From positions 1-43,099 of the forward strand of contig JALSTI010000208.1 of assembly GCA_026983795.1 (NCBI GenBank): a stretch of 43,099 nt of DNA. The letters are read 5' to 3'. The position numbers were made by a program, and so were the translations under genes. The first letter of the stretch is position 1, and each line of letters starts with the position of its first letter. The notes below the pieces were generated by a model. That model had not been told where the DNA came from. It was given only the letters and a program-made list of their open reading frames with translations, and did not search any database. This DNA comes from Melioribacteraceae bacterium. GTDB taxonomy: Bacteria > Bacteroidota > Ignavibacteria > Ignavibacteriales > Melioribacteraceae. Shown here piece by piece: positions 18,483 through 27,726 of the stretch.

Positions 18483-21167
18483 TTATTTTACTAAGATTAA
18501 CTTTTTTACTTTACTGAACCGAAGTTTATTATCATTCGAAAAAGCTTTAAATGAATAAAAATAAATTCCGGAAACCAGATTCCCGGCATTAAAAGTTATG
18601 GAATATTTTCCTGGTTGCTCTATTGTATTAACTAAATCACGAATTTTTTGTCCTAATGAATTATAAATAGTTAATTTTACATTACTTTCAACCGGAAGAG
18701 AATATGATATAGTTGTAGTTGGGTTAAACGGATTAGGATAATTTTGCGAAAGTGCAAATTGAGTCGGTAACTCTTCACCTTTTGTATCTTCAACAGGAAC
18801 TAAAAATAGTGTTACCGTGTCACTGGGTTCAGATTTTACATAATCCGTATAAGAAAAAACACGGTACTGATATTGTAAAAAGTTTTTTTGCGTTGAATCG
18901 GTATAAGATGTAACATTAGATGCAACCGTATCAATAACCTTGAAAACCGAATCATTATTTGCCGGACGCCCTTCTATAATAAAACCGTTTTCCACATTTG
19001 AATTATCGTCCCAAAATATATTAACTACGCTCGAATCTATTACTAATTTTGCAGTTACATTACTGGGTTTTGAAATTTTGGTCACGCCGTCCAATCCAAA
19101 AGAATAATTATGAACAACTTCCGAATTATTTAAAGCCCTGTTATATACAGCGGTATAAAACAATGTGCCTTCCCACGGTCTTGCATCCGTAAATTCATTA
19201 CCCAGACCGAATGAATATGAACTATTCCAATTGGAAAAATCGCCGCTTACATTAAGACTACTAACCTCCACACCATCAATAAAATATTTTGATTCACCGT
19301 TTTTATTATGTGTATAAACGACTTGAGTAAGTTTCAAGGATGAAAAAGCAGTGCTATTTAATGCCGGTTTGCCATCCAAATTAGTACTTGTAGTTCTCAA
19401 ACGTGTTTGGAAACTACTGCTGTCTTGGCTCATAGTAAAATTTCTTTCATCTTTATTTTTAGAATAGGTAACAATTCTTGCCGGACCGTATTGAACTTGC
19501 AAGCTTGGTAACAGCCAAGTTTCGATTGTTATTTCATTCGATTGAGTACAAGAATCGTAAATTTTTGCAGGAGGGGATCCGGAGGATATTAAAGCACCCG
19601 ATTTAATTTTCAAGCCCAGCGGCACCCAATCAATTTTACTTGTATCGTTAATTTGTAAATTTAAGGGCGACCCGACACCGGATATATCATCTACAAACTG
19701 TCCGGCGCCTTCGTGAAAATTATATGCCACTTGAATTCCAGCCAAAACCTTTTTGTTTTGAGGAGTTACATAAAGCGTTACCTCATCAGTAAAAACTGAA
19801 GCGGCTTTATTATAAACTTCGCATACATATTTTGAACCGCTATCGGATAATGAAACAGAAGAAAGCGAATATGTAGAAGCATTGGCACCACTTATAATAG
19901 CACCGTTTTTATACCATTGGTAATGCATACCGGTTGTATCCGTAACTGAAACCGAGAAACTCGCGCTCTCACCTTCAAACACACCTTGCGAAAGCGGTTG
20001 TTGCGAAATTACAGGAGGGCTTCCTAAAATCAACTTTATGGTATTAAACCAAACATTTGCCATCTTCAAGTAACCCTTTTCGTTAGGGTGCAATTCCGAA
20101 GACATATCGCCGGCAATACCATCGCCAATAGTACCGATGGAATCTATGGTATAATCAAAACCGGGAATACTTTCCATATTCACAATTCTTATATCATCAG
20201 GGTAATGAGGATTAGCAGGATTTATAACTCTATCTAATGCCATATTTTCAACACTATCATTAAATACCGTCACATAACTTTGATTCGGAGACCTATTAAT
20301 AATTCTAGCAAGAACAACAGTAATATGTCTTCCTGTAGAATCCTCATATCTATCTATTTCATTTAATATATCCTCAACATCCCACGGACTTGTACCTCCA
20401 GTTTCGTTGTTGCCGTTTGTTCCTATATGTAAAAGAATGATATCAGCTGGATAAGTTTCCAAATAAGGACCAGGAGTTACAGTATCATTTACCGAAGGTG
20501 GAATTTGCTTAATACCGGTCTTAAGTAAATATGCTAATTGATGATCTTTAATTCCGGGAAAACCTGCATTTCTATCAAAATTCGATGGTAGAAAATTCCA
20601 CCCTGAATGCTCGCTACCGGTAAATTCAAATTGATATCCTGCTGTTATCAATGAATCGTATAAAAAATAGCGATATCCTTTTCTGTCTCCGTCCGTAAGG
20701 TTACCATTTGTAATACCGAATGTGATAGAGTTTCCCAAAGGCATTATAATAGCCGGTTTAAAAGTTCCGGTTATTTGAGTGCTATTAGATTTATTCAAAC
20801 TACTGTTGTAAATTACATTAAAAAACGAATCACTTACATCAAAATATTTTCCCGTTTTATCCTCAACTTTTATAATAATGTTTTTGTTTATGAGATTCGG
20901 AATTCTCCAACTTATCGTACCCAAATCAGCCGGAACATTTTTATATATTAAATTCCAACTTTTACCATTATCTATTGAATAGCTTAAATTTACCCTATTA
21001 ATATTTTTCGCTTTCCAGGATATTCCGTAATACAACCCGGCTTTAAATTTTTCACCGCCATTCGGTGAAACTAAACGTAAAGATGTTTGTGCGAACGAAT
21101 AATTATTTAATAAAAATAAAGCACATAAAATTAAGCTGCCAAGTTTGATAAAAGAGTGTTTTTTCAT
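18483..21167 (-). CDS. Secreted SGNH hydrolase with Ig, LamG, FN3 and T9SS domains
   Basis: An 894-residue surface protein. Signal peptide (1-26), an N-terminal Kre9/KNH-like beta domain (about 28-120, SPNGGEKF ... ISWKAKN), an SGNH/GDSL esterase domain (about 138-382), Ig-like (385-467), LamG (473-694), FN3-like (700-787) and a T9SS type A sorting domain (803-894). Catalytic blocks: Ser147 in PLGNSITFG, Gly205, GTN at 249-251, His360 in ELHPNEKGY. The Asp expected three residues before His360 is Ser357, with Glu358 next to it. SGNH enzymes of this kind often remove acetyl groups from polysaccharide, so deacetylation of the local polymer is a fair guess. AGGTGG precedes the ATG. Its Ig-LamG part matches both modules of the protein at 13089. 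Confidence 0.9.
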   Translation of the reverse strand: MKKHSFIKLGSLILCALFLLNNYSFAQTSLRLVSPNGGEKFKAGLYYGISWKAKNINRVNLSYSIDNGKSWNLIYKNVPADLGTISWRIPNLINKNIIIKVEDKTGKYFDVSDSFFNVIYNSSLNKSNSTQITGTFKPAIIMPLGNSITFGITNGNLTDGDRKGYRYFLYDSLITAGYQFEFTGSEHSGWNFLPSNFDRNAGFPGIKDHQLAYLLKTGIKQIPPSVNDTVTPGPYLETYPADIILLHIGTNGNNETGGTSPWDVEDILNEIDRYEDSTGRHITVVLARIINRSPNQSYVTVFNDSVENMALDRVINPANPHYPDDIRIVNMESIPGFDYTIDSIGTIGDGIAGDMSSELHPNEKGYLKMANVWFNTIKLILGSPPVISQQPLSQGVFEGESASFSVSVTDTTGMHYQWYKNGAIISGANASTYSLSSVSLSDSGSKYVCEVYNKAASVFTDEVTLYVTPQNKKVLAGIQVAYNFHEGAGQFVDDISGVGSPLNLQINDTSKIDWVPLGLKIKSGALISSGSPPAKIYDSCTQSNEITIETWLLPSLQVQYGPARIVTYSKNKDERNFTMSQDSSSFQTRLRTTSTNLDGKPALNSTAFSSLKLTQVVYTHNKNGESKYFIDGVEVSSLNVSGDFSNWNSSYSFGLGNEFTDARPWEGTLFYTAVYNRALNNSEVVHNYSFGLDGVTKISKPSNVTAKLVIDSSVVNIFWDDNSNVENGFIIEGRPANNDSVFKVIDTVASNVTSYTDSTQKNFLQYQYRVFSYTDYVKSEPSDTVTLFLVPVEDTKGEELPTQFALSQNYPNPFNPTTTISYSLPVESNVKLTIYNSLGQKIRDLVNTIEQPGKYSITFNAGNLVSGIYFYSFKAFSNDNKLRFSKVKKLILVK

Positions 21168-21291
21168 TATCCACCTCGAAAGACTGAAAAATCAAAATTT
21201 TCTGTACAATAGAATTTAAAAATTATGAACAAAAAGTTACTAAGTAACAAATCGAGAATTATGACTAAATATTAGCTCTATAAAAATGCCC

Positions 21292-21320
21292 AAATGTTGA
21301 TAAAAATTATCTTAACATTT
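21292..21320 (-). terminator. Candidate terminator after the C25-like gene
   Basis: AAATGTTGATAA at 21292-21303 can pair with TTATC-tt-AACATTT (to 21320), a 12-bp stem with a 2-base bulge, 20 bases past the stop of the gene at 21342. The T-run after it is short and not immediate, so efficiency is doubtful. Confidence 0.45.
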
Positions 21321-21341
21321 CTAAAAAAAATTACTTTAAAT

Positions 21342-22664
21342 TTAGAACTGTTTATAAATGCTTGAATAATGTGAAGGTAGTTTTAAAGTCCCGTCGCCAA
21401 GCAAAACCGCCTTATAAATACTTTTCCCGGCTTTTATCCTTTCTTCAACATTAGGATGATAGAAGATAGAGATTTTATCGTCTGAAATTTTTGTTAAATA
21501 AGACAAGGCTTTTTTCCAAGACATACCGATAGAATTACCCCGTGCTATATAATCGTATAATTGCTTAGAACCAACAGAACCGCTATGTTGTGTTCCGGCA
21601 ATAGCCACTAATCCGTAACCGCTAAAAAGGTAAGTTCCGCCTAAATAGTTTGGGAAATCATGCCGTCCAACCTCAGAAGTTAGCAAATGGTAAAAAAGCA
21701 CTTTAGGTTGAATCGAAATAATGTCTTTCCAACTTACATCATTGGAAGTATTAATTTTATCCGAATACTCGGCAATTAATTTTCTGCCTTCGCGTGTATT
21801 CCATAGTTTAGTGTCTATTTCGTTATTAAAATGACTAAAATGATGAATTCGAGGCCCTGAAAAAACATTAATTACTCCCCATTCATAACCATCTTTCGAA
21901 TTAAGAAATCGTCTAAGAGAATTTCCTAAAGTATCGGTGAATTCTTGCCGGTCAATATTCTTATACAATTTTTCCGGGAAAGCTCCCCAATCTGATTTTT
22001 TTAATTTAACACCAGCGGAAACCACAAAGGCTTTATGAGCAGGTAAATCCATTTTACCCGTACGGTAATTATGGTTTTTCCGAAAATATTTTCTTAACAG
22101 AACTATCTCATTTCCCAAATCAGTTAACATATCCGCCCTGATGCGGCTAACCCAAATTTCAGGAGTTCTATTATCATTGTAATTAAATTCTCTTCTAATA
22201 CTGTTCAAGAAATCATAATTAGTGTCTTTATGTTGATCATTTACCCCATCTTGGTTACTATCAGTCCAAATACCGTCAAGATCCATATAATAAAAGTCCG
22301 AAAGATAATCATGCCAATACGGATCCCCTTTGTCTTTAGTAGTATTAAAAAGCGGTGCCGAAATTTTTCCTATAAACACCGAACCTATTAATTTATAATC
22401 TTTTTGATAATTTTTTTTCAATATCCGTCTAATTACCGAACACGAAGTTGTATCTGTAACATTACTGTTAATTTCAACCGAATATCCTTCATTTTGCAAA
22501 TCTTTTCTATATGTTTTAATACTTGCTTCTAACGGTTTGGTTAAACGGTTTTCTACCAGAATTAAAATCCTCTTTTTACCGTTTTCCATAGCGTTTTCTG
22601 AGAAGTAACCCAGAAAACTTAGTACAAAAATTAAAACTACCAATATGAACCGAAATTTATTCAC
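21342..22664 (-). CDS. C25 (gingipain-fold) peptidase-like protein, probably non-catalytic
   Basis: A 440-residue exported or membrane-anchored protein (hydrophobic 5-21). The body resembles the C25 caspase-like family: VFIGKISAPLF, FYYMDLDGIWTDSNQDGVND, PEIWVSRIRAD, NYLGGTYLFSGYGLVAIAGTQ and the terminal LLGDGTLKL, which parallel segments of C25 relatives. In those relatives a catalytic Cys follows the LFYHLL-type strand; here it reads T329-S330, and the His region is PRIHHF (H274/H275). The protein may therefore be inactive or have a Ser/Thr-based site. It has no T9SS domain. It sits between a T9SS protein and the deacetylase, and is probably the last gene of the big leftward cluster. Confidence 0.65.
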   Translation of the reverse strand: MNKFRFILVVLIFVLSFLGYFSENAMENGKKRILILVENRLTKPLEASIKTYRKDLQNEGYSVEINSNVTDTTSCSVIRRILKKNYQKDYKLIGSVFIGKISAPLFNTTKDKGDPYWHDYLSDFYYMDLDGIWTDSNQDGVNDQHKDTNYDFLNSIRREFNYNDNRTPEIWVSRIRADMLTDLGNEIVLLRKYFRKNHNYRTGKMDLPAHKAFVVSAGVKLKKSDWGAFPEKLYKNIDRQEFTDTLGNSLRRFLNSKDGYEWGVINVFSGPRIHHFSHFNNEIDTKLWNTREGRKLIAEYSDKINTSNDVSWKDIISIQPKVLFYHLLTSEVGRHDFPNYLGGTYLFSGYGLVAIAGTQHSGSVGSKQLYDYIARGNSIGMSWKKALSYLTKISDDKISIFYHPNVEERIKAGKSIYKAVLLGDGTLKLPSHYSSIYKQF

Positions 22665-22731
22665 TACTTTTTACTTGCATTGTTTTTTGAAAATAAGTTT
22701 GCAAATATAGGGAAATTCGCCAAATATTTCT

Positions 22732-23916
22732 TTAAAATATTTTTTCGCCGGAAAGTCTACGTTGCATTTTGTATTTATAAATAGAAAGCAAACTGCGCCT
22801 GCCATTACCCGGAAGCCTAAAAATAAAATCGTTTTTTATCCTGGTAATAAAATAAGGATCATCTCCAATCTTATTAATCTTTTTATTATCCAAAACTCCC
22901 CAAAAACAACTTTTAATATCTAATTCCTTACATACTTTTATGGTTGCATCACTGCCTTTAGTCCACGGAAGGCACAAATGATTACCTGCTTTATTATCCA
23001 AATGTTCTTGAATTTCTTTACGGGAAAGTTTTAAATCCGTGTAAACATCATTAATTGAATTTTCGAAGCGTCTAAAAAACGAATCATTAGCCGATTCTTT
23101 TTTAATAAAATCAATTATTCTCTGCTTCCAATCAATTTTTTGCTTTGTCGATTGGTTAAATATTTCTTTGCAGGCAGATATAAAGTTACCGGTCACTTCA
23201 AGTTTCGGACCACCCAGCATCAAAGGTGCAGACTCAAATACCGGTAACCCGATAAAGTCGGATAACACAGGTTGTTTTTGAATATTCTCAATTTTGTAAT
23301 ATGGTGATCCTATAAAATTATATTTTAAAAAAGGCGTACCGGGTTCAATAAAATCGACTACGCTTGTATTGATAAAAACCTCTTTATGAAATAAAGTATG
23401 AGATTCTATATTTACAAAACCGGAAAAATACATTTCTTTAATCTCATTCCACGAACATAATAAATTATCATTGGGATCAATTTTATTAATATCTTCCAAA
23501 CTGCAATTGCCATTCCAATAATTATTTAAGTTAATCCTACATTTATCAGTTGTTTCGGTAACCCCGGGAATAACAAAAACAGTAGCATGCATTTGATATT
23601 TAGCTAAAAGCGGATAGGCATATCTCCACACACTCGACCGCGCGTCGTCAATTGTTAATAAAACTAACTTTTTATCATCAGAAGGTTTATTCTTAACTAT
23701 TAAATCGTAAAAGTCATAAATAGTTAGAGTTTTATAATTATTTTTTTTCAAATATTTTAAGTGAGATTCGAATAAAGCAGGATCAATTGTATGGTAAACA
23801 AAAACGGGGATTCCATTTAAAATTTGAAAATTATTTCTGGCAAAAATAAACCGGGGATAACCAAAAAAAATTGCTTTTAACTCTGTTGAGTATTGACTGA
23901 TTAATGTATGTTTCAT
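22732..23916 (-). CDS. Polysaccharide deacetylase (NodB/CE4-like)
   Basis: Likely removes N-acetyl groups from a glycan by metal-dependent hydrolysis. The CE4 motifs are visible in a 394-residue protein: T88-I-D-D-A92 in place of the usual TFDDG, with D90/D91; H173 and H177 in ESHTLFH; and a late LPWTKG motif of the NodB fold. The region PVFVYHTIDP near residues 37-46 matches the first strand of such enzymes. An insertion of about 90 residues lies between the second and later motifs. No signal peptide is evident, so it probably acts inside the cell or at the inner membrane on lipid-linked intermediates. It is 12 bases after the GT2 gene upstream in the same cluster. Confidence 0.85.
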   Translation of the reverse strand: MKHTLISQYSTELKAIFFGYPRFIFARNNFQILNGIPVFVYHTIDPALFESHLKYLKKNNYKTLTIYDFYDLIVKNKPSDDKKLVLLTIDDARSSVWRYAYPLLAKYQMHATVFVIPGVTETTDKCRINLNNYWNGNCSLEDINKIDPNDNLLCSWNEIKEMYFSGFVNIESHTLFHKEVFINTSVVDFIEPGTPFLKYNFIGSPYYKIENIQKQPVLSDFIGLPVFESAPLMLGGPKLEVTGNFISACKEIFNQSTKQKIDWKQRIIDFIKKESANDSFFRRFENSINDVYTDLKLSRKEIQEHLDNKAGNHLCLPWTKGSDATIKVCKELDIKSCFWGVLDNKKINKIGDDPYFITRIKNDFIFRLPGNGRRSLLSIYKYKMQRRLSGEKIF

Positions 23917-23928
23917 ATAATAATAAAT

Positions 23929-24978
23929 TTAAGGCAATATTTTTTTAATTATTGCCCAGTAAACATTTAGAACGGATATGAAAGCATTAATACCATATTT
24001 GATTATTTTATGCTTTTCTATTAATACTGGAGCAATATAAATATTACCGGAAAATAACACGTCTTTATCAGAAACAACTTTTATACTTTGAACAAATTTT
24101 CTTTTTTTCAGAATAAAAGGAAATCTCTTTATAACAAGCAAATTCCCTTTAACATATTGCGGGAAAATTCCTTTCATTATCACAAAAATAAACTGTAACA
24201 ATTCATAAGCCATAAATGCTGGAATAAGCAGTAAAATAAGAGATACTGAATAGTGCGTCAAAATAAAAACCCATCTGTTATAAGTTTGTCCAATCACTCT
24301 GAATTTTCGATTTGTTACAACTAATTTTTCTTCATGCAGTGCAAAAGCAGAAGGAATATATAAACATTTGTAACCGGCTCTTAAAAGTCTTTGATAAAAT
24401 TCTCCATCACTACCCCATCCTTGTAATAAATTTAGATCGAAGCCACCAACAATATCTATAATTGAACGCCGGAGCAAACAAATTCCACTTCCGGAGTTCA
24501 AGCTAACTTCGGTGTCATTTTTATAAATTTTATCTCTCTGATCTGAGATAGCAGCACCTATAAAATGTACTTTTGTTCCGGCAATATATACTTTATCCGG
24601 CTGATCCCAATACATCATTCTTGGAGTACAAGTAGCAATATTATCATCAGATTTCATATACTCAAGAAGATTACTTAAACAGTTCTCATCATATTTTAAG
24701 TCATTATCAGTAATAAAAACAAATTCACTTTTTGCCATTTCAAGAGCTTTGTTTCTTAATACATTAGCTCTTTTTGAATTGTACGGTAATATGTATATTG
24801 GAATTTCAGGGTAACGTTGTTTGATTAAATCCAGGGAATCGTCTGATGAATGATCATCCAAAACAGTTATTTTAACTTTAACGTTCTTAGAATTATACAA
24901 GGATTCTATAGTTGATAGAACTGTATTTTTCCCGTTGTAATTAATAATGAAAACTTCAATAGTATTTTCATCTATCAT
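23929..24978 (-). CDS. Family 2 glycosyltransferase with membrane segment
   Basis: Adds a sugar to a growing lipid-linked oligosaccharide. 349 residues: GT-A domain with FIINYNGK, VLDDHSSDDS (D41/D42), the metal-binding D91-N-D93, a GSGICLLRRS acceptor-side strand and the GWGSDGEFYQR motif holding the putative catalytic base. A hydrophobic stretch at about 240-275 (VSLILLLIPAFMAYELLQFIFVI) is likely a membrane hairpin, which fits rhamnosyl- or other inverting transferases of this type. It lies 12 bases from both neighbours in the packed cluster. Donor and acceptor unknown. Confidence 0.9.
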   Translation of the reverse strand: MIDENTIEVFIINYNGKNTVLSTIESLYNSKNVKVKITVLDDHSSDDSLDLIKQRYPEIPIYILPYNSKRANVLRNKALEMAKSEFVFITDNDLKYDENCLSNLLEYMKSDDNIATCTPRMMYWDQPDKVYIAGTKVHFIGAAISDQRDKIYKNDTEVSLNSGSGICLLRRSIIDIVGGFDLNLLQGWGSDGEFYQRLLRAGYKCLYIPSAFALHEEKLVVTNRKFRVIGQTYNRWVFILTHYSVSLILLLIPAFMAYELLQFIFVIMKGIFPQYVKGNLLVIKRFPFILKKRKFVQSIKVVSDKDVLFSGNIYIAPVLIEKHKIIKYGINAFISVLNVYWAIIKKILP

Positions 24979-24990
24979 TTTGTTATTTCT

Positions 24991-25998
24991 CTACTTATTA
25001 ATCTTATTTTCTAAAACAGGTGATTTTTCCACTTTGTGTTCAATTTTGTTATGCGAAGAATTATAAAATAAAAAGATTAATCCGCCTAAAGCAGATATTA
25101 GAGTATTTATAAAAGAACTTGTAAAAGACACCACTACAGAGTCATTCATCGCTATGCCAACCAATGCAAAAAAAGCAATAAATGTACCTTCTCTAACTCC
25201 TAAACCACCAATCGAAATCGGAATCATTATTATTAACATTATAATTGGTATAAAGAGGAGAAAATAAAAAATAGGGATATGGATATTAAAGGATAGTGCT
25301 ATAAAATAGTAAGTAAGAACTCTTGTTATTTGAACAGCTACACTGATAATAAACGATAAAATTAAAGTCTTAGGATATTTTTTATATTCCAGAATTGATA
25401 AATGCAAATTGGTAATTACTTCAGATATTTTTTTTAGTTTAAGTTTGTTGATTAATTTATTTATTAAGTAAACTGTTTTTTCTTTTTGAAAGAAGTAGAA
25501 AATAATTACTATTGCTACAAAAGTAAATAAAACGTAAAATTTAATATTTATTTTGGAAACCAGATCCCCTGCTAAAAATACAGCAATTACCCCAAGGAGC
25601 ATAAGAGAAAATATTCCTAAGATACGATCAACAAAAACCGAAGAGATACTTACGGATTTCTCCGAATTACTTTTAACTAAATAGTAACCTCTTACTACAT
25701 CGGTACCAAGACTTGACGGTAGAAACAAGCCCCAAAATGCCCCAATAAAGTTTATAAAAAAAAGATTAATAAAAGATACTTTTATGCCTCTAGCCCAAAT
25801 TAGGAGATTCCATTTGAGTGTTAATTCAGCACGCTCTACAATATTTAATACCATTGCTAAGCATAACAAAAGGTAATTAGCTGATTTCAAAATTTTTGCA
25901 ACTCCGTTCCAATCCACATTAGCAATTATGAGAGTGAGAACTATTATACTAACACCGGCTTTCAGAACAAAGATTAATCTTTTCTTGGGAACTGTCAT
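24991..25998 (-). CDS. LPG-synthase-TM/UPF0104-like integral membrane protein
   Basis: A 335-residue protein with about eight or nine helices of the lysylphosphatidylglycerol synthase transmembrane (AglD2/UPF0104) family, whose members include MprF-type flippases. The signature PISIGGLGVREG at about residues 261-272 is clear, as is the LPSSLGTDVVRGYYL loop. In glycan clusters such proteins are thought to move lipid-linked sugars or lipids, though function is not proven for most. No typical Wzx flippase is seen in the window, so this is a candidate transporter of the lipid-linked intermediate. It is tightly spaced with the GT2 gene. Confidence 0.88.
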   Translation of the reverse strand: MTVPKKRLIFVLKAGVSIIVLTLIIANVDWNGVAKILKSANYLLLCLAMVLNIVERAELTLKWNLLIWARGIKVSFINLFFINFIGAFWGLFLPSSLGTDVVRGYYLVKSNSEKSVSISSVFVDRILGIFSLMLLGVIAVFLAGDLVSKINIKFYVLFTFVAIVIIFYFFQKEKTVYLINKLINKLKLKKISEVITNLHLSILEYKKYPKTLILSFIISVAVQITRVLTYYFIALSFNIHIPIFYFLLFIPIIMLIIMIPISIGGLGVREGTFIAFFALVGIAMNDSVVVSFTSSFINTLISALGGLIFLFYNSSHNKIEHKVEKSPVLENKINK

Positions 25999-26049
25999 AA
26001 ATTTAGCTCATGAAAATTAAAATTTTATTTTTATAAAGTTTATTTGTTA

Positions 26050-27693
26050 TCAATTTATTTTTATATTTAGAATTTTCTCGGCATTTTTATAATATATTTT
26101 TTGCAATACCGAATCAGGCAAATTAATACCATAAATTCTCCAGCTACCTTGATTTATTGCACCTTGCATCGGATATTTTATATACTCATTATCCGTTTCT
26201 AAAAATTCAAAATATGCTTGGTAAAACTTCTCTACCGTCCAACCCTTAACTCCAAATAAAGACCCGCCATCCGTACCGAACAGAATTCTATCTTGGTATT
26301 TTATAAAAAATTTCCGTGCGGTGTAAGGTTGTCTTCCTAATTCAGATAAAACTGTACTAATTTCTACATAATAATTAGGAAATGTATCTAAAAGATATGC
26401 CACGTAGGTCAAATCATCAGCATTCATTCCCATATGGCAGCCGATGAAAATTGTGTTGGGATGTTTTCTGAAAACATTTTCCCGGTCTTTAATTAAAGTA
26501 TCTCGCGGCGGAATTATGCCCGGAGCATAATGACTAAATATTGGATATTTACTAAGCATAATATATCTTTCATTATGTCTATCGATAGGTTGGAAATTTG
26601 CAGGGACATCAATCATATGCCATAAAATTGGAATACCAAGCTCTCCTGCTTTAGACCATAACGGGTCTATGCGCGGATCATCAACGGGAATAACTTTACC
26701 GGTTTCATCTCTGGTTCTCAGACCAAGATATTTCCATATTTCTCCATCACCTTTAGCCCCTTTTTTTACTGCATCTTCAAGCATTTTTGGTAAATTAGCA
26801 AGTTCTTGATTAGTCATTATATTAGGAGGAAACCCAGTCGGGAAAAAGATAATAAACCGATCGGGATATAGCTTAACATATTTTTCCGCATTATCCCTGA
26901 ATCCATCCGTATTAACAATTATTTTCACACCAACAGAATCCATAGATTTAACTAAACGGTCAGGTTCCAAAAATTTATAGTCCCTTCCTGTTTTAAAGGC
27001 AGATGCTAAATGAAAATTAATATCTATAACAGGATATTTTGCTTTAGTAATTACTTTTCTTTTAACTTTTAAAGTAGATATTGGATCAAAATCCGATAAT
27101 AAAATATCTTGACCCAATATCAATTCCAACAGCTTGCCATATTTTCCCGGTTTAAAAATAATGTTCCTGGGATATTTAATATTAATATAAGTTACTTTGA
27201 TAAGGAACGCGAACAAAAGAATACCAAACAGTGAAATACTAATACACAAAGATTTTTTTGCCTTTGAAGAACGTTTAACTAAAACCAATAGAGGAACAAT
27301 TAAAAATAAACAACCAAAAATCAGTGTAATTATTTGATAAAAAAGCAACCTTGCTTTACCATCTTTGCTTAAAAATTTTATTGTAGAAAAATTTTCTATC
27401 GAATAATGGGGTGAAAAAAACATTCCGGTAATAATAAGTATTATTCCTATTACCGATAAACCTATTAAATAATGATTTAGCCTTTTTTCTTCCGGAAGTC
27501 TACTGAATATGAGCCCTAAAATTACAATTGTTGAACCGAGGATAATTAAATAATGCTTAATCAATTCGATTTTTACCATTCTCCATTCGGATTTTGCGGT
27601 AACGTGGACAAGTTCGCCCGGACTAATAAATAATCCGGCAACTAAGATTAATCCCCCTAAAATTACTAATAGAATTAATGGTTTTTTGAACAT
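26050..27693 (-). CDS. Membrane-domain/amidohydrolase fusion protein
   Basis: A 547-residue protein that joins about five N-terminal helices (roughly residues 5-25, 47-65, 75-93, 115-140, 148-170) to an Amidohydro_2-like TIM-barrel from about residue 215. Metal-site elements: DINFH (the usual DxHxH, here with Asn in place of the first His), a WHMID His, GCHMGMN and FGTDGG near the end. The combination is unusual; amidohydrolases are normally soluble. The reaction is unknown: hydrolysis or decarboxylation of a small ring compound, or of a modified sugar, are possible. It lies in the middle of the glycan cluster with an AGGAG ribosome binding site, which suggests a role in making or modifying the glycan. 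Confidence 0.8.
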   Translation of the reverse strand: MFKKPLILLVILGGLILVAGLFISPGELVHVTAKSEWRMVKIELIKHYLIILGSTIVILGLIFSRLPEEKRLNHYLIGLSVIGIILIITGMFFSPHYSIENFSTIKFLSKDGKARLLFYQIITLIFGCLFLIVPLLVLVKRSSKAKKSLCISISLFGILLFAFLIKVTYINIKYPRNIIFKPGKYGKLLELILGQDILLSDFDPISTLKVKRKVITKAKYPVIDINFHLASAFKTGRDYKFLEPDRLVKSMDSVGVKIIVNTDGFRDNAEKYVKLYPDRFIIFFPTGFPPNIMTNQELANLPKMLEDAVKKGAKGDGEIWKYLGLRTRDETGKVIPVDDPRIDPLWSKAGELGIPILWHMIDVPANFQPIDRHNERYIMLSKYPIFSHYAPGIIPPRDTLIKDRENVFRKHPNTIFIGCHMGMNADDLTYVAYLLDTFPNYYVEISTVLSELGRQPYTARKFFIKYQDRILFGTDGGSLFGVKGWTVEKFYQAYFEFLETDNEYIKYPMQGAINQGSWRIYGINLPDSVLQKIYYKNAEKILNIKIN

Positions 27694-27726
27694 TTACTGA
27701 TAACTCCTATGAAAAATTTCAGATTT

